64,000 bases of DNA from assembly GCF_009857435.1 (NCBI RefSeq), contig NZ_WWCK01000007.1, forward strand, positions 124,001-188,000, in the 5' to 3' direction. The notes beneath the pieces were generated by a model that worked only from the letters and a program-made list of their open reading frames with translations, searched no databases and was not told the origin of the DNA. The DNA comes from Duganella rivi. GTDB lineage: Bacteria > Pseudomonadota > Gammaproteobacteria > Burkholderiales > Burkholderiaceae_D. Every line of letters begins with the position of its first letter. The stretch's first letter is position 1. Of the stretch, positions 42,542 to 50,672 are shown piece by piece. Made by a program: the position numbers and the translations under genes.

Positions 42542-43468
42542 ATGACCTCGCGCGCCCACAACCTGCCTGCTACCTTGCTGTCTGCCTTGCCGGACGGGCG
42601 GCTGTCGCATTCCGTCTTCAAGACCATGTCGGAAACCGATGCGCAGCTGGAGCGCTTTGCGTGGCTGGGCGATGAACTGGCGCTGGCGATCTGGCGGCGC
42701 GACACGCCGTGCGCGGAGACCAGCTACGACCATCCGGGCCACCACACGCTGTCCTACTACCTCGATGGTGGCCACCGCACCGAGCGCACCGAGTTACCGG
42801 GCTTGTACGGCGCACCGAAGCGATTGTGCACGCTGCCCGATTGGCACGAATCGTCGTGGACAGTGCGCGGGCAAATGCACTTCATGCACATCTACTTCCT
42901 GCCCGAGCATTTCACGCGCCGCGCGGTGGTGGAGCTGGATCGCGAGCCGCGCGAGCTGACCTTGGCCGACCGCACCTACTTCGAGCACGAGCGCATCGGC
43001 CACCTGTGCGCGGCGCTGGCCGAGATGCCGTGGGACGGCGCCGACGCCCAGCTGCGCGCCAACGAAGTCACGCACGAAACCCTGAGCCACCTGCTGCTGG
43101 CGCAATCGGTGCCGCAGCACCAAGCGCGCGTGCGAGGAGGCTTATCGCCGGCAGTGCGTCGGCGCTTGGCCGACTACATCGAAGCGAACCTCGCGCAAAA
43201 CATCACGCTGGGTATGCTGGCGCAATTGGCCTGCCTGTCCGAGTACCACCTGCTGCGCATGTTCAAAGTCTCGTTCGGCATGCCGCCCTCCGCGTGGATC
43301 GCCGCGCGCCGCATCGACCACGCGCGCATGCTGCTGAAAACCACCGACCACTCGCTGCAGCAAATCGCCGACGCCTGCGGCTACGCCGACCTAAGCCACT
43401 TCAGCCACCGCTTCCGCACCGCCCTAGGCGCCCCACCAAGCCGCTACCGCAGCATCGTGCTGGCCTAA
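42542..43468 (+). CDS. AraC-family transcriptional regulator
   Basis: The 308-residue protein has an N-terminal ligand domain (about 1-190) with no family I can name, and a C-terminal double HTH: LGMLAQLACLSEYHLLRMFK and LQQIADACGYADLSHFSHRF. It is divergent from the EamA exporter/amidohydrolase unit and is the natural candidate to control it. Confidence 0.88.
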   Translation: MTSRAHNLPATLLSALPDGRLSHSVFKTMSETDAQLERFAWLGDELALAIWRRDTPCAETSYDHPGHHTLSYYLDGGHRTERTELPGLYGAPKRLCTLPDWHESSWTVRGQMHFMHIYFLPEHFTRRAVVELDREPRELTLADRTYFEHERIGHLCAALAEMPWDGADAQLRANEVTHETLSHLLLAQSVPQHQARVRGGLSPAVRRRLADYIEANLAQNITLGMLAQLACLSEYHLLRMFKVSFGMPPSAWIAARRIDHARMLLKTTDHSLQQIADACGYADLSHFSHRFRTALGAPPSRYRSIVLA

Positions 43469-43551
43469 TTCCTCTGCGTCTGAGGCTAATCAAATTCTCC
43501 TAGCGCTCAATGGGCGATAGTAAGCGTTCGGCTTATCAAAAGGAGATTCTC

Positions 43552-43941
43552 ATGCCATACGTGTATTCCAAAGTCGATGCTCTTGAAGGCAGCGCTAAAG
43601 TGGGAACGCATCAATGTGTCGTTCTTATTCAGCATTACACCGATGCTGGTCCAGCTAGTGGTTGGCGCCAAGGCGAAGCGGCGTTCGGCAATCCAATGAT
43701 TCGAAAAGGTACGGCGATAGCGACCTTCAAAGATGGTCGCTATCCGAATGCGAAGCACGGAAATCACGCAGCATTCTTCCTGCGCCAAGGGATCAATGGG
43801 ATCTATGTGATGGATCAATGGAACAGCGAAAGAAAGCCGCACGTCTCGGAGCGCTTCCTTGAGTCGCTGGGCAAGAACAAAGATGGCAGTTTCAAAAAAC
43901 CGAGCAACAATGCCGATGCGTTCTTCGTGATTGAGCACTGA
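43552..43941 (+). CDS. BPSL0067-family protein, putative peptidoglycan amidase effector
   Basis: The 129-residue protein starts at ATG 43552 after AAAAGGAGA. MPYVYSKVDALEGSAKVGTH followed by QCVVLIQHYT and later AKHGNHAAFFLRQ match the BPSL0067 family. The Cys and His at these positions resemble the catalytic pair of NlpC/P60-like amidases. It has no signal peptide, as expected of a type VI or contact-delivered effector (inference). A STY0301-family gene follows at 2 bp, the usual partner. Confidence 0.75.
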   Translation: MPYVYSKVDALEGSAKVGTHQCVVLIQHYTDAGPASGWRQGEAAFGNPMIRKGTAIATFKDGRYPNAKHGNHAAFFLRQGINGIYVMDQWNSERKPHVSERFLESLGKNKDGSFKKPSNNADAFFVIEH

Positions 43942-43943
43942 TT

Positions 43944-44384
43944 ATGAAAAGTCTGCGCTATCTCCTACAAGCTTTGCTCGCAACCGCGCCTGCCTATGGA
44001 TTTCCGGTCGAGCCTACACGTATCGCCTGTCCGACAGTCGTCCCGGCGGCCGCGATACAGGTCACTCAGTCCCCGGCTGGTTGGGTGGCCCGCCCTTCTT
44101 GGGACTTTAGATTGAGTTCAGCGGGCTTTAACAATGGCCCGCCAGAGAAGCTTGCCGACCTTAAGCCCGATACCGTTGTCGATAAAGGCAAACGATCAGT
44201 CGAGACATGGCAATTCGATAAAGACGAGTTTGCCGACGGTCTTTGGCTGGTGTGCGGCTACGGCGGCGCTGCAGGGGAGATCACGCTGGCAAAGAGAATG
44301 CAAGCTGGGTACTCATCGTGTTCCGTGAGCTATGGCCCCAGTCCCAAGGCGGGGTCGCGAACGATCGAAATCGCTTGTCGGTGA
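43944..44384 (+). CDS. STY0301-family periplasmic protein, putative immunity partner
   Basis: The 146-residue protein has a signal peptide (SLRYLLQALLATAPAYG), and four mature cysteines (RIACPT, LVCGYG, SSCSVS, EIACR) that could form two disulphides in the periplasm. This fits the STY0301 family, often found next to BPSL0067. A periplasmic partner encoded straight after a putative cell-wall amidase suggests immunity. Both genes are less GC-rich than their neighbours. Confidence 0.7.
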   Translation: MKSLRYLLQALLATAPAYGFPVEPTRIACPTVVPAAAIQVTQSPAGWVARPSWDFRLSSAGFNNGPPEKLADLKPDTVVDKGKRSVETWQFDKDEFADGLWLVCGYGGAAGEITLAKRMQAGYSSCSVSYGPSPKAGSRTIEIACR

Positions 44385-44390
44385 CGGCAC

Positions 44391-46214
44391 CTAGTCGTTC
44401 ATCTCGCTGATCAGGGTGACGATTTCGTCGCCGTAGGAGGCGAGTTTTTTCTCGCCGACGCCGGAGATGCCGCGCAGGTCGTCCAGGGCCATCGGGCGGG
44501 CCTTGGCGATTTCGCGCAGGGTGGCGTCGTTGAAGATGATGTAGGCGGCGACGTTGTGCTCGCGCGCCGTGCCCATGCGCCACGAGCGCAGGCGGTCGAA
44601 GATTTTCTGCTCGTGCGCCGACAGGTCGCTCTCGACGTAGCCCTTGGCTGCGCGGCTCGGCTTCTGCTTGACCGGTTTCTGGTACTGGCGCAGCTGGACT
44701 TTCTGTCCGCCTTTCAGCACCGGGCGCGCAGCGTCGGTCAGCTTCAATGAACTGAATTGTTCGTGATCGACGGTCAGCAGGCCCAGCGCAATCACCTGGC
44801 GCAAAATCGCGCGCCATTCCTGCTCGCTGCGATCCGCGCCAATGCCAAACACCGACAGCGAATCGTGATGCCACGTCTTAATCCGCTCCGTCTCCTGCCC
44901 GCGCAGCACGTCGATCACGTGGCCGGCCGCGAAGCGCTGGTCGACGCGGTACACGGTCGACAACAGCTTCTGCACCGGCACCGTGCCGTCGAAGGACACT
45001 GGTGGAATCAAGCAGGTATCGCAATTGCCGCAAGGCCCGGCCTTCTCGCCGAAGTAGTCGAGCAGGCGCACGCGCCGGCAGCTCAGGGTCTCGCACAGAC
45101 CAAGCATCGCATCGAGCTTGTTGCCCAGCACGCGCTTGAAGGTTTCGTCGGCTTCGGATTCGTCGATCATCCGCCGTTGCAGCACCACGTCCTGCAGGCC
45201 GTAGGCCATCCATGCGCTGGACGGCTCGCCGTCGCGGCCCGCGCGGCCGGTCTCCTGGTAGTAGCCTTCGATACTTTTCGGCAGATCCAGGTGGCAGACG
45301 AAGCGCACGTTCGGCTTGTCGATGCCCATGCCAAACGCGATGGTGGCGCACATGACGATGTTCTCTTCGCGCAGGAACTTGGCCTGGTTCGCCGCCCGCA
45401 CCGCGTGATCCATGCCGGCGTGATAGGCCAGCGCGCGTACGCCGTTCTCGTTCAGGAATTCCGCCGTCTCCTCCACCTTCTTGCGCGACAGGCAGTAGAC
45501 GATGCCGCAGTCGCCGCCATGCTCGGTGGTGATGAAGTCCAGCAGCTGCTTGCGGCCGTTGGCTTTCTCGACGATTTGATAGCGGATGTTGGGACGGTCG
45601 AACGAGGACACGAATTGCGCCGCATCCTCCAGCTGCAAGCGGTGCACGATTTCGGCGCGCGTTTGCGGATCGGCGGTTGCGGTCAGCGCAATGCGCGGCA
45701 CGTTCGGGAACTGCTCGTGCAGCACCGACAGCTTGATGTACTCGGGCCGGAAGTCATGCCCCCATTGCGACACGCAGTGCGCCTCGTCAATCGCAAACAG
45801 CGAGATGTTCGAATTCTGGAACAGGTTCAGGCAGCGATCCGTCATCAGCCGCTCGGGCGCGACGTAGACCAGGTCAATCTCGCCGGTGCGCACCAAGCGT
45901 TCGATGCGGCTGGCTTCCTCGTACGACTGGGTAGAATTCAAAAACGCCGCGCGCACGCCGACCTCTTCCAGCGCGTCGACCTGATCCTGCATCAGCGCGA
46001 TCAGCGGCGACACCACCACCCCAACGCCGTCGCGTAGCAAGGCTGGAATCTGGTAGCACAGCGACTTGCCACCGCCGGTTGGCATCAGAACCAGCGCGTC
46101 GCCGCCGCCCGCCACGTGGCCGACAATCTCCCCTTGCTGTCCGCGGAAGGCTGGGTAGCCGAACACGGTTTGCAGCAAGTGGAGCGCGCGTTCGTTGTTG
46201 TCCTGATGATTCAT
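44391..46214 (-). CDS. recQ: ATP-dependent DNA helicase RecQ
   Basis: The 607-residue protein has all RecQ parts: Walker A VLMPTGGGKSLCYQIPALL, DEAH box (FAIDEAHCVSQWGHDFRPEY), helicase C domain (YYQETGRAGRDGEPS), zinc-binding RQC region (CRRVRLLDYFGEKAGPCGNC), and a C-terminal HRDC domain (FDRLRSWRMGTAREHNVAAY). It unwinds recombination and repair intermediates. I chose ATG 46214 over TTG 46235. It follows uppP by 27 bp. Confidence 0.95.
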   Translation of the reverse strand: MNHQDNNERALHLLQTVFGYPAFRGQQGEIVGHVAGGGDALVLMPTGGGKSLCYQIPALLRDGVGVVVSPLIALMQDQVDALEEVGVRAAFLNSTQSYEEASRIERLVRTGEIDLVYVAPERLMTDRCLNLFQNSNISLFAIDEAHCVSQWGHDFRPEYIKLSVLHEQFPNVPRIALTATADPQTRAEIVHRLQLEDAAQFVSSFDRPNIRYQIVEKANGRKQLLDFITTEHGGDCGIVYCLSRKKVEETAEFLNENGVRALAYHAGMDHAVRAANQAKFLREENIVMCATIAFGMGIDKPNVRFVCHLDLPKSIEGYYQETGRAGRDGEPSSAWMAYGLQDVVLQRRMIDESEADETFKRVLGNKLDAMLGLCETLSCRRVRLLDYFGEKAGPCGNCDTCLIPPVSFDGTVPVQKLLSTVYRVDQRFAAGHVIDVLRGQETERIKTWHHDSLSVFGIGADRSEQEWRAILRQVIALGLLTVDHEQFSSLKLTDAARPVLKGGQKVQLRQYQKPVKQKPSRAAKGYVESDLSAHEQKIFDRLRSWRMGTAREHNVAAYIIFNDATLREIAKARPMALDDLRGISGVGEKKLASYGDEIVTLISEMND

Positions 46215-46241
46215 GATACTGCTACTGCTTTTCAAAAAATG

Positions 46242-47081
46242 TTAGTCGGCCCAGATAATAACGCCAGTGTAACCGGTCACCAGCACTAACAGGCCAAATG
46301 CGATGCGATACCACGCAAACACCGTGAAGGTATGGGACGCCACGTAGCGCAGCAGCCAGCGCACGCAGAAGAACGCCGAGATAAATGCGGACACCGTGCC
46401 GACGGTAAACATCGGCAGATCCGACACGGCCAGCAGGTCGCGCGCCTTGAACAGCGAGTAGGCCGAGGCGATCAGCAGCGTGGGTATCCCGAGCAGGAAG
46501 GAAAACTCGGTCGCAGCCTGGCGCGAGAAGCCGAACATCATGCCGCCGATGATGGTGGAGCCGGAGCGGCTGGTGCCGGGAATCAGCGCAAAAGCCTGGG
46601 CGATGCCCATTTTTAAGGCATCGAGCGGCGTCATGTCATCGACCGAGTGCACCCGCACGGAGACCGGGTTGGCGGCCACGTGGCGCTCGACCAGCAGGAT
46701 GACGATGCCGCCGACGATCAGCGCCAGGGCCACCGGCACCGGCTTGAACAGGTGCTCCTTGAGGAAATTGCCCAGCGCCAGACCGAGCAGGGCCAGCGGC
46801 AGGAAGGCGATGGCGATATTCAGCGCAAAGCGTTGCTGCTTGCGGTCGGTGGTCAGCCCGGTGGTGACCTTGGCGATGCGGGCACGGTATTCCCAGCAGA
46901 CGGCGAAGATGGCGCCGGCCTGGATCACGATCTCAAACACATTGATTTTTTCCTCCATGCCCTGGAAGCCCAGCAGATGCTCGGTGAGGATCAGGTGGCC
47001 GGTGGAAGAGATAGGCAAGAATTCCGTTAAACCTTCGACCAAGCCCATGATCAGGGCCTTCAGCGCGAGAACAATATCCAT
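46242..47081 (-). CDS. uppP: Undecaprenyl-diphosphatase
   Basis: The 279-residue membrane protein carries the UppP (BacA) signatures EGLTEFLPISSTGHLILTEH and LIPGTSRSGSTIIGGMMFG. It recycles the undecaprenyl pyrophosphate carrier in peptidoglycan synthesis and gives bacitracin tolerance. It lies upstream of recQ on the same strand. The boundary of the repeat-flanked element at 47200 is only 119 bp upstream of its start. Confidence 0.95.
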   Translation of the reverse strand: MDIVLALKALIMGLVEGLTEFLPISSTGHLILTEHLLGFQGMEEKINVFEIVIQAGAIFAVCWEYRARIAKVTTGLTTDRKQQRFALNIAIAFLPLALLGLALGNFLKEHLFKPVPVALALIVGGIVILLVERHVAANPVSVRVHSVDDMTPLDALKMGIAQAFALIPGTSRSGSTIIGGMMFGFSRQAATEFSFLLGIPTLLIASAYSLFKARDLLAVSDLPMFTVGTVSAFISAFFCVRWLLRYVASHTFTVFAWYRIAFGLLVLVTGYTGVIIWAD

Positions 47082-47199
47082 GAATTAAGTGGTTACACGT
47101 GGAAGTTGGAGAAAAAAGCAGCGGTGAGGAGGGCACCGGGGTCGAAGCTTACCACGGCAAAGTTAATCTTTTATGAATCTCACTCAACCGTAATGGGGT

Positions 47200-47399
47200 A
47201 TGGGGGATGGGGTATTCAAAATCGCGAAAAAGGCTAAATCGGTCTAAATCGAGCAAAACCGGACTATTCAAGTCTAAAAAAGCTAAGGGCAAGTCTAAAA
47301 CGGTCCCGAAATTCGGCACCGAAGTCTAAACCGGTCTCATTTTTTCAAGCGAAAGTCTAAAACGAACCAAATTTCCGATCCGCTGCCTAACTTTTAGAC
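47200..47399 (+). repeat. Left array: six forward and one inverted GTCTAAA motifs
   Basis: Forward motifs start at 47232 (GGCTAAA, one mismatch), 47242, 47272, 47293, 47324 and 47355. Spacings are 10, 30, 21, 31 and 31 bp, all near whole helical turns. An inverted copy TTTTAGAC lies at 47392-47399, 37 bp after the last and just before the gene's ribosome site (GGAGGAG). A protein bound along the array would sit on one DNA face and overlap the gene's promoter. Confidence 0.85.
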
Positions 47400-47418
47400 C
47401 TGCTTGGAGGAGAACATC

Positions 47419-47901
47419 ATGGAATTCGTCGCGAAACGCTCCATCAACCTGCCCATTAGCGACTTAATGGATCTGGAATTTCACCTGTTTGAAACCCGGC
47501 CCGGCGTCAAACTCGATGCCTTCATCAACGACCTGCTCAAGCGCTGGTTGGCCGTCGAGAAAGAGCGACTGGCCCTGCTCAGAAACGGCCCGGCACTGCG
47601 CGGTTATCAGTGGAAGAATGTGTTCCTCCCCGAAGGCACCAACCTAAGAACCAGCTATCACCGCACCACGGAATTCGCCAAGGTGACAGGCGACCGCATC
47701 TTGTCCGATGACGGCGCGAGCTTGACCCCATCGCTATTCGCCAATCGCCACACCAAGGGCCGCAACGCATGGCGGTTTATCTGGCTACGGTTCCCCGGCG
47801 AAGAGTACTGGGTGCACGCTTTGGATTGCAGGGCAAATTCGGACCAACTACTGCAACGACGCACTGGGCGCATACTGCAATTCGATGCTGAAGCAGTCTA
47901 A
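47419..47901 (+). CDS. RHH-like protein of the repeat-flanked element
   Basis: The 160-residue protein starts at ATG 47419 with GGAGGAG upstream (TTG 47404 is less likely). Residues 1-50 (FVAKRSINLPISDLMDLEFH, then VKLDAFINDLLKRWLAVEKER) have the strand-helix-helix layout of ribbon-helix-helix DNA-binding proteins. Residues about 65-140 (FLPEGTNLRTSYHRTTEFAK ... RNAWRFIWLRFPGEEYWV) resemble loosely the LPxGTxLR...WRFW pattern of RAMA/DUF2924-type modules, which are proposed DNA-binding. I see no nuclease or DDE catalytic motif. It is the natural candidate to bind the flanking motifs. The right array begins inside its stop codon region. Confidence 0.7.
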   Translation: MEFVAKRSINLPISDLMDLEFHLFETRPGVKLDAFINDLLKRWLAVEKERLALLRNGPALRGYQWKNVFLPEGTNLRTSYHRTTEFAKVTGDRILSDDGASLTPSLFANRHTKGRNAWRFIWLRFPGEEYWVHALDCRANSDQLLQRRTGRILQFDAEAV

Positions 47902-48097
47902 AAGTTTTAGCTGAGAACAGATATATGGATCGTTTTAGACTTTCGAGTTGAAAAAAGCGACCGTTTTAGACCTTGGTGCCAATTTTTTAGACTGTTTTCG
48001 ACGCGGTCTCGTGGGTTTTAGACTGGTTTAGTGTTAGGTCGCGCGGTTTAGACCTGTTTAGACTAAGTTGGGTTTTGGAATACCCAACGCCCCCATA
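47896..48097 (-). repeat. Right array: one forward and six inverted GTCTAAA motifs
   Basis: A forward copy GTCTAAAA at 47896-47903 contains the gene's TAA stop. Inverted copies (TTTAGAC) start at 47933, 47964, 47985, 48016, 48046 and 48056, giving spacings 37, 31, 21, 31, 30 and 10 bp outward. This mirrors the left array apart from a swap of the 21 and 31 steps. A degenerate TTTTAGCT (47905) and GTTTAGT (48026) are additional partial copies. Confidence 0.85.
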
Positions 48098-48109
48098 GCG
48101 GTGGCCCAT

Positions 48110-48139
48110 AAAAAAGCCCCCGCAGCGGGCTGCGGGGGC
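48110..48139 (-). terminator. Rho-independent terminator of the uronate-locus TonB receptor
   Basis: GCCCCCGCAG (48116-48125) pairs with CTGCGGGGGC (48130-48139). On the minus strand the stem is followed by six T (48115-48110). It lies 43 bp after the receptor stop and 12 bp outside the right end of the repeat-flanked element. Confidence 0.92.
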
Positions 48140-48181
48140 GCAAAGTGCGACTTTGGTGTGGCGTCGCGAGGGAGATGCTCT

Positions 48182-50569
48182 TTAGAACGTGACGTCGAGG
48201 CGGGCGCCGAAGTAGCGCTGGAAGTCGCGCGGCGGCATCCACTCGGTAGTGTTGACCGCGATCGGCGTGTTCGGCGCTTTCGGGCTCCAGGTGCCGTTGG
48301 CGATGGCGTTGTTCAAGCCGGTCGCGTAGCGCTTGTCGAACAGGTTGTTGACGAGGAAGGTCACTTTGTAGCGGTCTTGCTTGTCTTTGACGCCGAAGCT
48401 GACGTTGGTGATGGCGTACGCACCCTGGATGGTGTTCGGGTCTTGGTTCAGCGAGAACTGGGTGCGGCTCTGGTAGCGCGTGGAGCCGGCGATGAAGCCG
48501 TTGAAGCCGTACGATGGCAACATCAGGTCATATTGGCCGCCCAAGTTGACTTTGACCTTGGGCGCATTCGGCAGGGTCTTGCCGGCCAAGTTTTGCACGA
48601 AGGTGTTGTTGTACTTGGGATTCTGCGCGCAGCCCGGCCCCGGCGTGCCGGCCGTGCCCGCCGCGTTGATGACGTTGTAGCACGGGCCGTTTTCAAACTC
48701 TTGAATGGTGGCCTCGGTGTAGGCGAAGCTGCCGTTCAGTTGCAGCTCGCGCGTCACCCGCACATTGCCTTCCACTTCCAGGCCCTGCGTGCGCAGGCCG
48801 CCGATGCTGTTCAGGCCGGTGCGGAAGGTGCCGTCGTCGTCGAAGAAGCTGGACGATTGCTGGAAGTGGCGGAAGTTGGTGCGGAACAGGGCCACGCTGA
48901 ACATGGCGCGGTTGTCCCACAGGCTTTGCTTCCAGCCCAGCTCGTAGCTGCGCGCGGTTTCCGGCGCCACCGCAGGCAGCTTGGCGGTCGCCGCCGTGAA
49001 GCCCGAGGTCAGGTCATAGGCCTTGCCCTTGTGGCCGGTGGAGGCCATGGCGTAGAACATCGCGTCCTTGTTCAGGCGGTGTTCCAGGCCCAGCTTGTAG
49101 GTGCTGCTCTTGTCGTTGTCGGACTTGGTGTAGAACTCGGTCAAGGCCTTGACTTGCGGCGGCACGGTGTAGCGGCGGAAGTTGTAGCCGGTGTCTTCGT
49201 CGTTGTAGCGGGCGCCGAGGATCAGGCTGGTGTTGGGACGGAAGTCCCACGAGCCTTGGCCGTAGATGGCTTTGCTGATGTTCCATGCGTCGGCGCCGTA
49301 GGCGGTGCCGTAGGCCTGGATCAGCGGCGCCTTGGTCAGCTCGCGCGTCAGCGCATTCTTGCCGTACCACAGCCCGGCCACGTAGCGCAGCGCGCCTTTG
49401 TCCGGCGAGGTCAGGCGCAGTTCCTGCGTGGTCGATTTGACGTCGAAGTAGCCGTACTGGTACAGGCCGCCATGCATGCCGGTCGGCTGGCCGTTGGGCA
49501 GCAGCAGGAAGGGCAGGATGTCGACGTCGGTGTTGTCGTTGTCCTGGTAGTCGTCCATGTGGTACTTGCTGTAGGACGAGATCGAGCTCAGGGTGTGGCC
49601 TTTGAGCGCGCTGTCCTCGTCAAACGCCCAGTCCAGCTTGACGCCGGTGCCGGCATCGTGGAACTTGCCGCCGGTTGGGTAGTCGTTGCGCACGTCGCGG
49701 TTGTCCGGGCTGATGTGGATGCCGGCCAGTACCACCGACGGCGGCAGCTGCGGCGCATTGCGGTACAGCGCGCCCGGAGACATCGAGGTGAAGGCGGTGG
49801 AGCAGCAGAATTTTTCGGTGCGGTTGTAGTGCGGCGTCAGCGTCAGGGTCAGCTGTTCCAGCGGTTGCCATTCGAGCTTGCCGCTGATGTTGTCGCCCTT
49901 GCTGCCATTGAGTTTCTTGCCGGTGGTGAGGTTGTTGAGCGTGCCGTCGAAGTTGGTCTTGCTGGCGGCGATGCGCAGGCGCAGGGTGTCCGAGACCGAG
50001 CCGCCGGTGCTGATGCCGACGCGCCACTCGTCGTCGTTGGTGACGTAGCTGGTGGCGTTGGTTTTCCACGGGCCGCCGATCGGCTTGGTGGTGATGTTGA
50101 TCGCGCCCGCGATCGAGCTCTTGCCGAACAGCGTGCTTTGCGGGCCTTTCAGCACCTCGATGCGGCCGACGTCGGCCAAGTCCTTGAACGCGCCGGCCTG
50201 CATGCCGAGCGGCACGTCGTCAACGATCACGGCCACGTCGGCCTCCACGCCGATGCCGAGCGAGAAGGTGCCGATGCCGCGCATATTGATGCTGAAGTTG
50301 CCCGGCTGGGTGCCGTAGGACAGGGTCAGCGCCGGCGACAGGGCCGGCACGTCTTCGAGGTCGCGCACGTTGGCGCGTTGCAGGACGGCGTCGTTCAGCA
50401 CGGTGATCGAGGCCGGCACGTCTTGCAGGTTCTGTGCGCGCTTGTTGGCGGTGACGATGACGGATTCCAGTCGGCCGTTGTCGGCATCCTGGGCGGCGGC
50501 AGCGCCGCTGAGTAAGGCGAGGGCGACCGCAGCTGTGATGAGCCGCAGTTGAGGTTGTTTCGGTTGCAT
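48182..50569 (-). CDS. TonB-dependent receptor of the uronate locus
   Basis: The 795-residue protein has a signal peptide (AAVALALLSGAAAA), a plug domain (LESVIVTANKRAQNLQDVPA; VLKGPQSTLFGKSSIAGAIN) and a beta-barrel ending in aromatic Phe (RLDVTF). It probably imports uronic-acid oligosaccharides across the outer membrane, judged by its place at the end of a run udh, GH88/105-DUF4861, receptor. A LacI-type palindrome lies in the 103-bp gap before its start, so it may also be transcribed separately. Confidence 0.9.
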   Translation of the reverse strand: MQPKQPQLRLITAAVALALLSGAAAAQDADNGRLESVIVTANKRAQNLQDVPASITVLNDAVLQRANVRDLEDVPALSPALTLSYGTQPGNFSINMRGIGTFSLGIGVEADVAVIVDDVPLGMQAGAFKDLADVGRIEVLKGPQSTLFGKSSIAGAINITTKPIGGPWKTNATSYVTNDDEWRVGISTGGSVSDTLRLRIAASKTNFDGTLNNLTTGKKLNGSKGDNISGKLEWQPLEQLTLTLTPHYNRTEKFCCSTAFTSMSPGALYRNAPQLPPSVVLAGIHISPDNRDVRNDYPTGGKFHDAGTGVKLDWAFDEDSALKGHTLSSISSYSKYHMDDYQDNDNTDVDILPFLLLPNGQPTGMHGGLYQYGYFDVKSTTQELRLTSPDKGALRYVAGLWYGKNALTRELTKAPLIQAYGTAYGADAWNISKAIYGQGSWDFRPNTSLILGARYNDEDTGYNFRRYTVPPQVKALTEFYTKSDNDKSSTYKLGLEHRLNKDAMFYAMASTGHKGKAYDLTSGFTAATAKLPAVAPETARSYELGWKQSLWDNRAMFSVALFRTNFRHFQQSSSFFDDDGTFRTGLNSIGGLRTQGLEVEGNVRVTRELQLNGSFAYTEATIQEFENGPCYNVINAAGTAGTPGPGCAQNPKYNNTFVQNLAGKTLPNAPKVKVNLGGQYDLMLPSYGFNGFIAGSTRYQSRTQFSLNQDPNTIQGAYAITNVSFGVKDKQDRYKVTFLVNNLFDKRYATGLNNAIANGTWSPKAPNTPIAVNTTEWMPPRDFQRYFGARLDVTF

Positions 50570-50613
50570 GTGGTGTCTCCTGTTTTATTGGTTTTGGTGC
50601 TTCAACTAGATTG

Positions 50614-50627
50614 TGGTAGCGCTTCCA
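50614..50627. promoter_or_regulatory. LacI-type palindrome upstream of the TonB receptor
   Basis: TGGTAGCGCTTCCA is a palindrome with one mismatched pair around the GCGC centre. It resembles the AGCGCT-centred operators of LacI-family regulators (for example the Caulobacter xylose box), and it differs from the AACGTT-type sites elsewhere in the window. It lies 45 bp upstream of the receptor start. Confidence 0.55.
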
Positions 50628-50672
50628 TTTCGAGGTTGAAAAAAGCCGCCGTAGCTAACGGCGGCACGGTGC

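Larger units (their letters stand above)
47200..48097. mobile_element. Putative novel element: inverted arrays of GTCTAAA flanking one gene
   Basis: About 898 bp are bounded by inverted ends: TATGGGGG then GGGTATTC at 47200-47218, and their reverse complement at 48078-48097. Inside lie mirrored arrays of seven GTCTAAA(A/C) motifs per side and a single 160-codon gene. The innermost 54 bp (47315-47368 against 47927-47980) align at 44 of 54 positions by hand. No transposase, recombinase or target duplication is visible, so mobility is inferred from symmetry alone. A centromere-like or autoregulatory array is an alternative. Confidence 0.6.

Noticed and set aside
47232..48063. CRISPR array
   Set aside because: The repeated motif is only 7-8 bp, spacers are of unequal length, orientation flips across a gene and there are no cas genes.
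47200..48097. IS element or transposon with a conventional transposase
   Set aside because: The only gene is 160 codons with no DDE, HUH or recombinase signature, and no target-site duplication is visible at the ends.
48068..50515. An 815-codon plus-strand open frame
   Set aside because: It is antisense to the TonB receptor, with GAV-rich composition and no domain; codon-position bias favours the receptor strand.
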